The translations under genes were made by a program, and so were the position numbers. The notes beneath the pieces were generated by a model. It did no database searches and was not told where the DNA came from. It worked only from the letters and a program-made list of their open reading frames with translations. From a virus: a DNA stretch of 42,404 nucleotides. The DNA lies in IMG/VR virus record IMGVR_UViG_3300051212_000114, positions 1-42,404 of that record; one strand, 5' to 3'. Shown here one piece after another: positions 28,704 to 38,007 of the stretch (its first letter is position 1; each line of letters begins with the position of its first letter).

Positions 28704-31543
28704 ATGGTTATCCTATCGTTTCTGAATACAAGATATTTATCTCGCGTGTAGTCTTCCACAGAATCAATTGTGTATCGATCTACAGTATATTCTAGGGATT
28801 TGAAATCAAACCCGCTGTACTTTATATTTAAAATTATATCGTCTGCACCGCCAATTTTACAGTAGCATATTGGCAGGGCTGTTTGATAGTCTAGCTCTTG
28901 TTTACTACCAGGCTGAATACTACGCATCCAAAGTGGCAAATAGTTGCGTTCTGTACTGCCTACTGTGCGAATTCTTCTTTTCCAGTTAGTTATGCTATTA
29001 GGAAAATACGTAGCTGGTCTAGGGTCGCTTACAAGATAGCCCTGACTATCTATAGTGACTATCGGGTCTGGACGTTCTTTGTATGCTCGATCTTGAGCTA
29101 AACTAGCAATGTTTTCTTTGGCATCCCAAAAATTAACAGTATTGTCTATGGTTAATGTAGTATTTTGTCTTCCTAAAGGATTTAGTTTTTGCGGAAGAAC
29201 CTGTTTATTAGGTTCTAACGGATCTAACATTTCAACATAGACTACTTCATATACTTGAGTATTTGTGCCCGGAATTATTGCTACTGCTTTTTTAATTTCA
29301 CCAAATCTAAAAGTTTTCTTTTTATGATTGAGGCCAATAGCTCCTATATAAGCTCCGGCTTCTTTGGTTTCAATGCCTGCGTACACTAACATTTTTAAAT
29401 CACGTTGAACACCAAAATTAGGATCGTTTGGACGATAAATGCTTTCTGGAGTAAAGACTGTGCTGTCAGTGATAAAATCCTTCCATAGTTTTCTCTGATC
29501 TAATTTTAATAGAGGAGAAACGCTGATGTTACTGTATAATTTATTATTTGGAGTTTGAACTAATAAAGTGAAAGATTTAGTGGTTGCACTAAAACCAAAC
29601 TGGTCCCTAGCCTTGACAGTAAATGTATATGATCTGTCGATTGTAGTTGATTCTTGATCAAGACTAAAGTTATTATTGTCAAAAGTTATCAATCCGGGAT
29701 TTTCGCTAGTACCGTACTGATTTACCTTGCCAACGATTTCTCCACCAAGATCTAAAATTAATCCTGGAGGGAATCCTCCGTTGTTGTTGCTGACCTTTCC
29801 AGAAAGTGCCGGAAGTCTAGTTGTGTTTTTGTAAGAAACACTAGTAGTAGTACAATCAATAACAGAATAAACACCGTTATATGCAGGAACACTCATCCCT
29901 TCAACTTTGATCATAGATCCAATCTTAAAGGGAACCTCAAACTGTTCAGGGAAATTAAGTGTTGCAATTTCACCGTCATTGGCTAACCCGCCTATTTGAC
30001 TAAATGAAGGTGCAGGTTCTAATGCTCCAAGTTCAGCAGTCCACTCAGTAATTTGCCAAGGATACTGAACATTTTGTACACTCTTATAATATTCGTCTTC
30101 CCCTGTTATTCTATAAGTCCAGATAAATCCGTTCCAAGTTAAACTTTTGCTACCGTTAACATAACTATTTTTTCCGTTGAGTACAGGACCTAATGTTAGT
30201 GTGGTGTTAAATTTAGAATCAGCACAACCAGACGCAACAGTATTTGAAGTTGCAGGATTTATATTTACGGTCACTGGTAGTTCACCGTTCTGGACAGTAT
30301 AGACAACAACAGCATCTTGTACAGTACTAGTAGCCTGTAATTTCAAAGTAGAAATATAATTAGCATCGATGATGCCTAGATTATCGTTGGTTTGCCAAGT
30401 AATGACACTGTCAATTTCTCCAATAATGTCTACATAAAAAGTTCTTTCAGTAGTTACTACGTCTTCGTTAGTACCGTATCTAGTTGCAACAATAGTCCAG
30501 CTGTATTGATTAGTTACTGCTGGTTGGTAAGGAACAGTACCAAATACTTCAGAAGTAGTTGGATCAAATTGCATGCCTGGCGGTAACTTAGCAATTTCTT
30601 CTTCGGTCATACTGTAAATGACAATACCAGCAGTTAGTGCCTCGTAAGTGTCTAGAATAAAACTGATATAGTTACTGGCTCTTTTCACCCCAAGGTAAGC
30701 TGGAGTAGTCCATATTGGCTTTCTTAGGTACTGAACATCTGCTGTAAAGAGTCCGCTATTAACAGGGAATCCAACATTGTCAGCACGGAAGTAATCATCG
30801 CCAACTACAAATATTCTAAATTTTCTCTTGGCAATTGTATCACCGTCAGAAATTGTAACTATAAATTCATAATTTCTGTTGAGTTTCTTTGGAGGCTTGC
30901 TAGGCAAAGAAAAATCATAAAATACTAGATCGTAGATATAACTGTCATAACCATTAGTTGGTCTGTAACCAAAATCGTAAGCTACTTTGTCATAATAACT
31001 ATTATCGTAGCTTCCATCTCCATCTGCTACTTTGATACTTAATGCAGGCTGTACAAATCCTGTAATTCTTCCTGTTTGGGTTAATATTAATCCCGGAGGA
31101 AGTTCTCCTTCGTCGCTTGCGATAAAGAAACTTAACTCTTGACCTGTTACAGTATCGGTGTCAATGGCCCCAATTTGAAAATCAACAAAGCTACTGTCTA
31201 GTACATATAATTGTTCATTTTCTCCTATTCTTAACTGTCCTGCTGGTGTAACAAATCTTGGTTCGTCGGGGCCTTGAACACTTATAAGAAACGTTCTATC
31301 ATTTATTTGATTATTATTAGATGCTCGTATACAAAAAGAGTAAGTAGTGTCTCTTGGGACTTCGCCGGGTGTGCCAATAATATATTGCCCTTCAACTCTT
31401 AGTCCTGGGGGCAATGACCCAGAAATTACTTTAAAAATAGTACCAACAGGTACTCCGCTGACCGGCAGCGGAAGATTTATCTGTAGACGCTCTGTAAATG
31501 TTCCAAAGCTGTAACCTGAAGATTGTGTCCAAATATCAAGCAT
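28700..31543 (-). CDS. Large virion protein with Ig-like (He_PIG) repeats (947 aa)
   Basis: A 947-residue beta-rich protein. At least four He_PIG-type Ig-like repeats are marked by SGSLPPGLRVEG (about 43), EGELPPGLILTQTGRITGF (about 150), AKLPPGMQFDPTTSEVFGTV (about 322) and GGFPPGLILDLGGEIVGKV (about 590). Each is followed by a strand such as YSFCIRASN or YTFTVKARDQFG. The last 300 residues are a different domain (DQRKLWKDFITDSTVFTPES, later TNWKRRIRTVGSTERNYLPL) similar in my memory to marine T4-like structural proteins. Such repeats are typical of adhesive or surface-exposed tail and baseplate proteins. It is flanked by other virion genes with 2-4 base gaps or overlaps. Confidence 0.8.
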   Translation of the reverse strand: MLDIWTQSSGYSFGTFTERLQINLPLPVSGVPVGTIFKVISGSLPPGLRVEGQYIIGTPGEVPRDTTYSFCIRASNNNQINDRTFLISVQGPDEPRFVTPAGQLRIGENEQLYVLDSSFVDFQIGAIDTDTVTGQELSFFIASDEGELPPGLILTQTGRITGFVQPALSIKVADGDGSYDNSYYDKVAYDFGYRPTNGYDSYIYDLVFYDFSLPSKPPKKLNRNYEFIVTISDGDTIAKRKFRIFVVGDDYFRADNVGFPVNSGLFTADVQYLRKPIWTTPAYLGVKRASNYISFILDTYEALTAGIVIYSMTEEEIAKLPPGMQFDPTTSEVFGTVPYQPAVTNQYSWTIVATRYGTNEDVVTTERTFYVDIIGEIDSVITWQTNDNLGIIDANYISTLKLQATSTVQDAVVVYTVQNGELPVTVNINPATSNTVASGCADSKFNTTLTLGPVLNGKNSYVNGSKSLTWNGFIWTYRITGEDEYYKSVQNVQYPWQITEWTAELGALEPAPSFSQIGGLANDGEIATLNFPEQFEVPFKIGSMIKVEGMSVPAYNGVYSVIDCTTTSVSYKNTTRLPALSGKVSNNNGGFPPGLILDLGGEIVGKVNQYGTSENPGLITFDNNNFSLDQESTTIDRSYTFTVKARDQFGFSATTKSFTLLVQTPNNKLYSNISVSPLLKLDQRKLWKDFITDSTVFTPESIYRPNDPNFGVQRDLKMLVYAGIETKEAGAYIGAIGLNHKKKTFRFGEIKKAVAIIPGTNTQVYEVVYVEMLDPLEPNKQVLPQKLNPLGRQNTTLTIDNTVNFWDAKENIASLAQDRAYKERPDPIVTIDSQGYLVSDPRPATYFPNSITNWKRRIRTVGSTERNYLPLWMRSIQPGSKQELDYQTALPICYCKIGGADDIILNIKYSGFDFKSLEYTVDRYTIDSVEDYTRDKYLVFRNDRITI
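28734..28740 (-). promoter_or_regulatory. T4-type late promoter box (ATAAATA)
   Basis: Minus strand GATAAATATCT, inside the 3' end of the 947-residue gene and 30 bases before the ATG at 28703. No -35 box. Coding context could produce the string by chance, so support comes from the recurring position before late genes. Confidence 0.5.
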
Positions 31544-31545
31544 GT

Positions 31546-34182
31546 TTAACCTCTTCTACGCAATCTTGGTCTCGGATATGTTGCTCCTGTTGCGGGTCTA
31601 ACTCCAATTGCCTGTTTAGGAAATGCAGTTCCTGTTGTTGGTCGTTCTTTTTTATAATATAAGTGTAGATTAGCACTGCCTTGTAAGTCAGTAATATCCG
31701 TTGGACCACCACTAGTAGTTGTTAATTTTCCAGATTTAGCTGTAGATAAAATATATGCCTTAGCTGCCGCTTGATTCATATTGGGATATGTTTCTAAAGC
31801 ACAGGCAATTACTCCGCATACCTGCGGACTAGCCATACTAGTACCGTTATATTTTCCTAGATAGTAACTGGCACTTCTTGGATCAGCAGTTCCGCTTGGC
31901 AACGCACTGATAATTTGTGTACCAGGAGAATATAAATCTACGCCTGGGCCGCAGTCGCTATAATAACTCTTTTTATCAAGTGCTAATACGTCTGTTGCAC
32001 CTACGCAGATGTTTGGCATTCCAAGATCGTTCGCAGTTGGACTAGTACCTCGCATATAATAGAATATCTGTCCAGGATATCTGTTACTCATTTCAAATGT
32101 GTTATCCCAATCGGCACCGCCCGGAACATCGTGTTTCCAACGTCCGTTGCCCGCCGCACCAACAAAAATAATACCTTCTTCCATTGCATCTATAATATCT
32201 TCATCACAGGCAGTTACTCTTGCTGGGATTCGTTGTCCGCTGACAAAACCCCAACCGTTTAGTTCTGCGGTTGTAAATGTTCCGCCACCTGAACTGGTCT
32301 TTCTGTTATTAACGCCAGTTTGTAGATCAATTTTTCCAGGATCGTTTTCGTAGAATGTCCACTCATGTACCATGTTTGGACTTCCCAGGGTTCCGCTGGT
32401 TGCGGCATTGCCTTCTGTTCTAACACGATATGTTCTGTTAGGTGCAGTACCTTCAACACCGTAGTAGATTCTTTGAATAGAATTATCGGCTGCACTAGCA
32501 GAAATTTTTGGCAATGCCGGAACACTTTCACTAATACCACTGTAGACAAAAGAACCTCCACCAAATGTTAGATAGTGATTGGTGCTAACATAAATTTGAT
32601 TATATGTAACACCTAAATAACTGATATTAAAAGGTAGTGTTAATAACCAGTAGGCATCGTCGTTGGGGTTAGTAGTGTTATCTGCTATGTTAGTTGGTGT
32701 TGTAGATGCTGTTAATGAAGCAGGGCCTAATAAATTACTCGGGATTGATGATGTAGTCACGCTACTTGATGTTGATCTTGCTCTAACTGACATAGCAGTA
32801 GCATAGATTGGATCGCCAACATCACCTGTTTCAACAATACTATTTGTAAAAACAATAGTATAAACTCCAGTATTAGGTAAAGAAATATTATTTTGTGTAA
32901 TATCAACTGACACATCGTCAGTTGGACTGTCTGTATCTGCTCTTGGCCCGTCGCTGAATTGTAAAACCATTGCTTGATTATAGATAATATCAACAGCATT
33001 AGCTAGAGTAGTGATACCGTCTCCGCCCAGTGATCCGCCACTAAACTGACTGATAATGTCAACTGTGCAAGGTCCTTGCACAGTTACTTGATATACTTGA
33101 TCTGGACGATCAAAAGAAGCAAGATATGCTTGATTGTTTAAGCTATCAATAGCCCAAGTAGACGGTTTGCTAAGAATTAAATTATTAACAGTTGATGTAG
33201 TTACAATTCTGTTTCCGCCATTTTCTAAATTAAGAATATTTCCTAGCTTAGTGCTTGAACTACACACACCGCTGAATCCAGTGTAGACAATGGTTGGAGA
33301 ACCTGCAGGGGTATATCGTGTTCCTCTGTAGGTAACAGCAGTTATGTCATTAAAAGACCATTCGCCTGGAAAAATACTTTGTCCCCAGCTGTTATTAATA
33401 ATAGTAGGATTTTTACGACCAGTAGCTGGATTGATTGGTTTGTTTCTATGGAAAGCTCTAACATAGTCAAACACAAGACTAAAGTTACCGCTATTACCTG
33501 TATCATAATAGAGATTATAAATGTTAGCATCTCTTGCCCAGCCTTGGGTATTGCCAGCGGCTGTACCTGCTACGTGTGTAGAATGACTACCAGTTCCGTA
33601 AGTATAAGTTCCAGGAGCACCTCCGGTAACTTCAGGATTGTGTTGATACCAGTTATATTGTACAGCTCTAGTACCACCAGTACCATCAGCATTGACAGCA
33701 TATTCAGGGTGATTCCATACTAGACCATTTTCATCACAGATTACTACGTCAACGTTCTTACCAGTACTGGTTAACGTTATAGTTCCGCTCACAGTAGTAG
33801 TACTGTCAGACCCCCAATTAGGAATGTTGTCCTCTCTAACACATCTCAATAACCCCCAATTCTTATGTAAAGAGTTTGTGGTTGATGATTTATTCCAACT
33901 GAGACTGCTTTGTTCTAAAAAAGTTCCTGCACTTATGCCTCTTTCAACAGGAGCAAGTTCTATAATTTTAACTCGAGGATCTTTTCTTAATTGATCAGCT
34001 TCTTCCTCGGTCATCATATAATGAGTATTTCTGCTTAATGGTCTAAGAGCAGCACACTCAACTTCTCTATCTGGTATATGAGTTGGTATTCCGTCGGCAG
34101 GTGCTGCCATTTCTTCATAGAACGATTCTAAATCGTTAGCATTGTGTAGGGTAACAATATACTCATATACTAACTTTGCCAT
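31546..34182 (-). CDS. Subtilisin-family (S8) serine protease in the virion gene cluster
   Basis: An 878-residue protein. Residues 1-80 look like an I9-type propeptide (YEYIVTLHNANDLESFYEE, then MTEEEADQLRKDPRVKIIEL). The catalytic triad is visible: D150 (VDVVICDENG), H200 (GSHSTHVAGTAAG) and S782 (NGTSMASPQV). Oxyanion-region INNSWG and GAAGNG are also present. An insert of about 450 residues between His and Ser contains a pre-peptidase-C-like beta domain (YQVTVQGPCTVDIISQF, later NTGVYTIVFTNS) and a further beta region (LPFNISYLGVTYNQIYVSTN). No Sec signal is seen, so it probably acts in or on the virion, cutting a virion or host-surface protein. It lies two bases from both neighbouring virion genes. 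Confidence 0.9.
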   Translation of the reverse strand: MAKLVYEYIVTLHNANDLESFYEEMAAPADGIPTHIPDREVECAALRPLSRNTHYMMTEEEADQLRKDPRVKIIELAPVERGISAGTFLEQSSLSWNKSSTTNSLHKNWGLLRCVREDNIPNWGSDSTTTVSGTITLTSTGKNVDVVICDENGLVWNHPEYAVNADGTGGTRAVQYNWYQHNPEVTGGAPGTYTYGTGSHSTHVAGTAAGNTQGWARDANIYNLYYDTGNSGNFSLVFDYVRAFHRNKPINPATGRKNPTIINNSWGQSIFPGEWSFNDITAVTYRGTRYTPAGSPTIVYTGFSGVCSSSTKLGNILNLENGGNRIVTTSTVNNLILSKPSTWAIDSLNNQAYLASFDRPDQVYQVTVQGPCTVDIISQFSGGSLGGDGITTLANAVDIIYNQAMVLQFSDGPRADTDSPTDDVSVDITQNNISLPNTGVYTIVFTNSIVETGDVGDPIYATAMSVRARSTSSSVTTSSIPSNLLGPASLTASTTPTNIADNTTNPNDDAYWLLTLPFNISYLGVTYNQIYVSTNHYLTFGGGSFVYSGISESVPALPKISASAADNSIQRIYYGVEGTAPNRTYRVRTEGNAATSGTLGSPNMVHEWTFYENDPGKIDLQTGVNNRKTSSGGGTFTTAELNGWGFVSGQRIPARVTACDEDIIDAMEEGIIFVGAAGNGRWKHDVPGGADWDNTFEMSNRYPGQIFYYMRGTSPTANDLGMPNICVGATDVLALDKKSYYSDCGPGVDLYSPGTQIISALPSGTADPRSASYYLGKYNGTSMASPQVCGVIACALETYPNMNQAAAKAYILSTAKSGKLTTTSGGPTDITDLQGSANLHLYYKKERPTTGTAFPKQAIGVRPATGATYPRPRLRRRG

Positions 34183-34183
34183 A

Positions 34184-37012
34184 TTAAACCTCTAGTTGTA
34201 CAGCAGTTAATGTTACTGTTATAGTACCGGTTGAACCGCTTTTGTTTGTTACTGCAACTGGAATAATGTTTGTAACTGGTGATTCATTATTGAAACCAAA
34301 TGCTCCTGGTGCAATCAATACAGTCTGTGCTCCTGTGGTAATTATTTCAGCAATAACTCCTGCATCTGGTAATGGATCAACACCTTCAGCTCTGGCAGCG
34401 TCGCTGGTTCTGGCAGCGTCACTAACGTAAACTCTAACCCATGCTGCCGCAGATGTTTGAATTTTAAGTAATGCATATCCTTTATAACCAGTTATGTTAA
34501 CATTGTCTGTGGCATTATTTGCAATACTAGCAGTAGTTCCTGATAACCCTGCTCTTGCTACTAGACCTCCACCTGCTGGGAAATCAGACCAGCTAGTAAC
34601 AGAACCGTTTGTAGTTAGATATTTTCCGTTATTTCCAGACTGACTTGGCAGTACTTTGGTTTCAGATAGGCTAGTGATCCATGTTGGATTTGCATAAGAA
34701 CTGGTTGTCACAACAACATCTGGAATATCGCTGCCAGTAGCAGTAATAGTTATTGCACCGCTATTGTTAACAACACTGATACCACCGCCAGCAACAATAG
34801 AATTAACTGGAAGATTGGTTAGAGATGCACCGCTACCAATAAAACTAGTCGCTGTAACAGTTCCACTAAATTCTGAATTTTTGTCGCCTTTGAGTCTAAG
34901 CACTAAATTAGCCAGTGTGTCTGTTGCACTTCTGGTATAGAAGTCTAAGCGACCGGGCATTTTGTTAGAACTGCTAGAGTAAGCACCATCAACAACGGCA
35001 CTAATTGCCGCATGTGTTAAGTAGTTAAGACCGTCATGTGCTTGGAAAATTATGTCACCAGATTTGTCACCAGGCAAACAGGCAGTTGGAACATCAATAG
35101 TTCCTCTAGATCTAATAAAGCTGGTATTATTTGCATCAGTAGTATTATGTGCCTGCTGTACTTTAAATTGAGCACCGTTATTGGCAATGTATCCGTTACT
35201 GATAACACCAAATCTGCCGTCATATTCTCTGTCGCCTACTTCAACAAATCCTCCAGCTTGTTTTGCAACTATAGTAAGATTTGCATTTGCTGAATAAATT
35301 TTTGGAACTAAATTTTCAAATTCAATTTGTCCGTTTACAACTAAAGCACCGTTTGCCGCACCATCGGAGTTTGGCGGACGGAATGTTAACGTAGAACCAA
35401 CTGAATCAACTTTGTTACTAGTATCTGGATAAAATGCCAGTTGACCTGCGGCACCAAACAATACTTTACCGTTATTTTTATTACTAATAGTAATAGTATC
35501 AGTATTCAAATTAGTAGTAATGATAATATCACCACCTGCGGCAAAATTAAGTGTGTCAGTTGAGCTGTCTGCCATAATGTCTGACGAGCTTATACTACTA
35601 GCAGTTGCTTGAACACCTCTAAAAGTATGAGTTCCTGTGCTAGTTGATGTTAGGTCAATAGAACTACTAATAAGAGCATTGGTAATATTTGAAGCAAGTT
35701 TAAAAGTATCCCCATTGATTTTTACAACAAAGTATGTTGTACCTGATGTAAGACCACCAATAGCACTTCCGCCCACAGCCGTGTATATGATGCTAGATCC
35801 AGTTTGATATGGATGATCTAGAATTGTAATTGAATTTGCAACAGTGTCAACATCGGTGGCAGCGTTAAACGAGTAAGTTACTGGAGGTGCAATAGTTATT
35901 ATTGGATTTGAAGTATACCCCGAACCACCATTTAAAACAACTACATCTTCAATAGTAGTTCCAGCTAATACAGCTTCAAACGAAGCACCATCACCTGTAT
36001 CTGTAAAAGTAAGTGTTCCTGCTGGTAAAGAACTTGCACCGGCAGATAACGTAATAGTTGTTCCACTAACGGCTGTAACTTTTTGCCCACTAGAAAAACC
36101 AGTTCCAGTAACAGTCATACCAACAAATATAGTATTGATTATGTTACTGACAACAATAGTTGTTGTTTGTCCACCGCTAACATATGTTGCAGTAGCCGCA
36201 GTAGGTTTTAGTAATACTACTGTAGGTACGTCAATAAAACCGTTACCAGGAATTCCTGCAACAACTTTAGTAATATTTCCACTAGGACCTAGTATAATAG
36301 AACCGTTAGCTCTTTCTACTCCTGGTCCAGAAGCTGTTACGGTTGTACCTTCACTGTAGTTAGTTCCCTGAGTTAAAACTTTAAAATTTGCAATAAATGT
36401 TGGAGCAAGTAACGCTTCGGCTGTAGCCTGTGTGCCACCAACCGGCGGCGCTGAAACACTAACAAGGGGAATTGAAGTATAACTAGATCCTGCTCCTGTT
36501 ACTGTTAGGCTTAGTCTAGGACTGACCATTATTGTTTTAAATGTTTCACTTGCCGCCGTTACTGTTGCAGTAATTTGATCAGCATTATCATTATGACTAA
36601 AAGTAATACCAGTATGCGGACTATTAACTAAAACATTGGCAATAGTGTCAATAGCATTTTCAGCAGTAAACGATGCAGAAGCTGAAGCTACTATTCTATT
36701 ATTAGCATCGTCGTAGGTAAAAGAAACATTAGAATGTAGACCGTGATTGAGTAACGCCCAAGTTGCATCTTGAGATCGATCATCTGAATAAAACTGATTA
36801 GTAGTACCTTCAGATAAATCATCGCTGGTCAGTTGTACTGCTCCAACCCTGTTGTTGACACTGGTAACGGGCGCACTAACACCATTACCGCCAGCTGTTA
36901 GGCCATCACCAACATACAGTCTTTTACTGTCTGTGGTGTAGATTATTTCACCTTCTGCTGGCGTAATTGTACTTCTTAGCGCCTCTAGTCCTCTTCGTAG
37001 ACGTAATGCCAT
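34184..37012 (-). CDS. Modular tail-fibre-like protein (942 aa)
   Basis: A 942-residue beta-rich protein. Residues 17-40 (PAEGEIIYTTDSKRLYVGDG) match the N-terminal module of phage fibres and the major tropism determinant. The middle carries repeated short modules: GSGYTSNPIITIAPP and similar (GAGSSYTSIPLVSV, GNGFIDVPTVVL), VGMTVTGTGFSSGQKVTAVS, and SIIYTAVGGSAIGGLTSGTT. Several have close relatives in the 1,465-residue protein at 38008-42404. A typical T4-like end domain (GYALLKIQTSAAAWVRVYVS to VTLTAVQLEV) closes it. AGGAG precedes the ATG. Receptor binding or fibre scaffold is likely. Confidence 0.82.
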   Translation of the reverse strand: MALRLRRGLEALRSTITPAEGEIIYTTDSKRLYVGDGLTAGGNGVSAPVTSVNNRVGAVQLTSDDLSEGTTNQFYSDDRSQDATWALLNHGLHSNVSFTYDDANNRIVASASASFTAENAIDTIANVLVNSPHTGITFSHNDNADQITATVTAASETFKTIMVSPRLSLTVTGAGSSYTSIPLVSVSAPPVGGTQATAEALLAPTFIANFKVLTQGTNYSEGTTVTASGPGVERANGSIILGPSGNITKVVAGIPGNGFIDVPTVVLLKPTAATATYVSGGQTTTIVVSNIINTIFVGMTVTGTGFSSGQKVTAVSGTTITLSAGASSLPAGTLTFTDTGDGASFEAVLAGTTIEDVVVLNGGSGYTSNPIITIAPPVTYSFNAATDVDTVANSITILDHPYQTGSSIIYTAVGGSAIGGLTSGTTYFVVKINGDTFKLASNITNALISSSIDLTSTSTGTHTFRGVQATASSISSSDIMADSSTDTLNFAAGGDIIITTNLNTDTITISNKNNGKVLFGAAGQLAFYPDTSNKVDSVGSTLTFRPPNSDGAANGALVVNGQIEFENLVPKIYSANANLTIVAKQAGGFVEVGDREYDGRFGVISNGYIANNGAQFKVQQAHNTTDANNTSFIRSRGTIDVPTACLPGDKSGDIIFQAHDGLNYLTHAAISAVVDGAYSSSSNKMPGRLDFYTRSATDTLANLVLRLKGDKNSEFSGTVTATSFIGSGASLTNLPVNSIVAGGGISVVNNSGAITITATGSDIPDVVVTTSSYANPTWITSLSETKVLPSQSGNNGKYLTTNGSVTSWSDFPAGGGLVARAGLSGTTASIANNATDNVNITGYKGYALLKIQTSAAAWVRVYVSDAARTSDAARAEGVDPLPDAGVIAEIITTGAQTVLIAPGAFGFNNESPVTNIIPVAVTNKSGSTGTITVTLTAVQLEV

Positions 37013-37028
37013 TTGTTTCTCCTAATCC

Positions 37029-37565
37029 TTAAAATGTTCCAAAATCTTGATCACCGGGGGCGGGTGTATCAAACGTTCCAAAATCTACATCAGCTCCGCC
37101 ACCACCTGCATCTATTTGGGCTTTTAGATCTCGTATATCAAGTCCATAGACTAATGCTTGGACATTGCTGGCAGTTATGCTACTGGTTAGAGTCATATTG
37201 CCGTTTATATTAATATTTCCAGTTCCTGTAATATTTTTTGAATTTAAATTTAAATCTCCGCCTAACATTGGGCTAATATCAGCCTGAACATTTGTCAGTG
37301 CAGATAAATTAAGTGAATCTGCGGTACTGGTTATAGTAACACCGGTACCTGTAAGAGTTTTAAATTTTAAAATATTACCAACTCTTTCTTTATAAATCCC
37401 GTGACCAGTTCCAACATTTTGACCAGAAATAGCATCTAATGCCCCGCTAATTGCTGTAAAGCTGTCTTTTACTTTCTTAAAAGCAGTGTATAAATCGTCA
37501 CCTGTGCCATCGTTAGGATATGATCCAACATTTAGTACAAGGTCTGGGGGTAATTGATATGCCAT
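37029..37565 (-). CDS. Virion structural protein with DFGTF motifs (178 aa)
   Basis: A 178-residue protein. The start MAYQLPPDLVLNVGSYPNDG and TGDDLYTAFKKVKDSFTAIS give a short module I recall from marine T4-like virion proteins. The middle is beta-repeat-like (GGDLNLNSKNITGTGNININ), as in fibre shafts. The end VDFGTFDTPAPGDQDFGTF contains two copies of the DFGTF motif, which recurs at ends of phage structural proteins. A GTAAATA late-type box lies 18 bases upstream and AGGAA precedes the start. Probably a small fibre or fibre-adaptor protein. Confidence 0.72.
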   Translation of the reverse strand: MAYQLPPDLVLNVGSYPNDGTGDDLYTAFKKVKDSFTAISGALDAISGQNVGTGHGIYKERVGNILKFKTLTGTGVTITSTADSLNLSALTNVQADISPMLGGDLNLNSKNITGTGNININGNMTLTSSITASNVQALVYGLDIRDLKAQIDAGGGGADVDFGTFDTPAPGDQDFGTF

Positions 37566-37583
37566 AACTGTATTCCTATTGTA

Positions 37584-37590
37584 TATTTAC
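37584..37590 (-). promoter_or_regulatory. T4-type late promoter box (GTAAATA)
   Basis: Minus strand GGTAAATATACAA, 18 bases before the ATG at 37565 and overlapping the TAA stop of the preceding gene. The box differs from TATAAATA in its first two positions. No -35 box. Confidence 0.5.
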
Positions 37591-38006
37591 CAACTTCTGC
37601 AACTCCAGTATCGAGCCTTCCAACGTGGCCCCGGATTATCGCAGTTATGTCTTGCACGGAATGATTTTCTACGTGCAGGGTTACTTTTCTTAATACGCAT
37701 CTTTTTATCACCAAAGTTTACTTTGACAATATTACCGTTGGGCTTTCGTACATATACTTTTGATTTTTTAACATCGCCTGGCAGTTTTTTACCTAAAGGC
37801 ACGTTCTTACCTTGATATTCGGCTTCGTCTAACTGGAAGTTAGCTAAATGGCTCAATCCTACAGCATCTATGCCTACCACAACGCCGTCTTCTGTAAATC
37901 CTAGTATACCTGTTTCAAGGACAATGTTGTCTAATTCAATGTCAAAACTGTCCCCAATTTCAGGTTGTTCAGCTAATTTAGATAAAATAAATTCTTTGTA
38001 TCTCAT
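37587..38006 (-). CDS. DUF5872-like conserved phage protein with capsid-targeting-like leader (139 aa)
   Basis: A 139-residue protein. It starts MRYKEFILSKLAEQPEIG, where L-A-E/Q resembles a gp21-type cleavage step and MRYKEF echoes MKTYQEF of T4 internal protein III. The basic, highly conserved C-terminus (KKMRIKKSNPARRKSFRARH, then NCDNPGPRWKARYWSC) is the DUF5872-type module I recall across T4-like phages. Two Cys and the His could bind metal, and its basic charge suggests contact with DNA or a protein shell. The gene follows the large fibre gene by one base. Function unknown. Confidence 0.75.
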   Translation of the reverse strand: MRYKEFILSKLAEQPEIGDSFDIELDNIVLETGILGFTEDGVVVGIDAVGLSHLANFQLDEAEYQGKNVPLGKKLPGDVKKSKVYVRKPNGNIVKVNFGDKKMRIKKSNPARRKSFRARHNCDNPGPRWKARYWSCRSW

Positions 38007-38007
38007 A

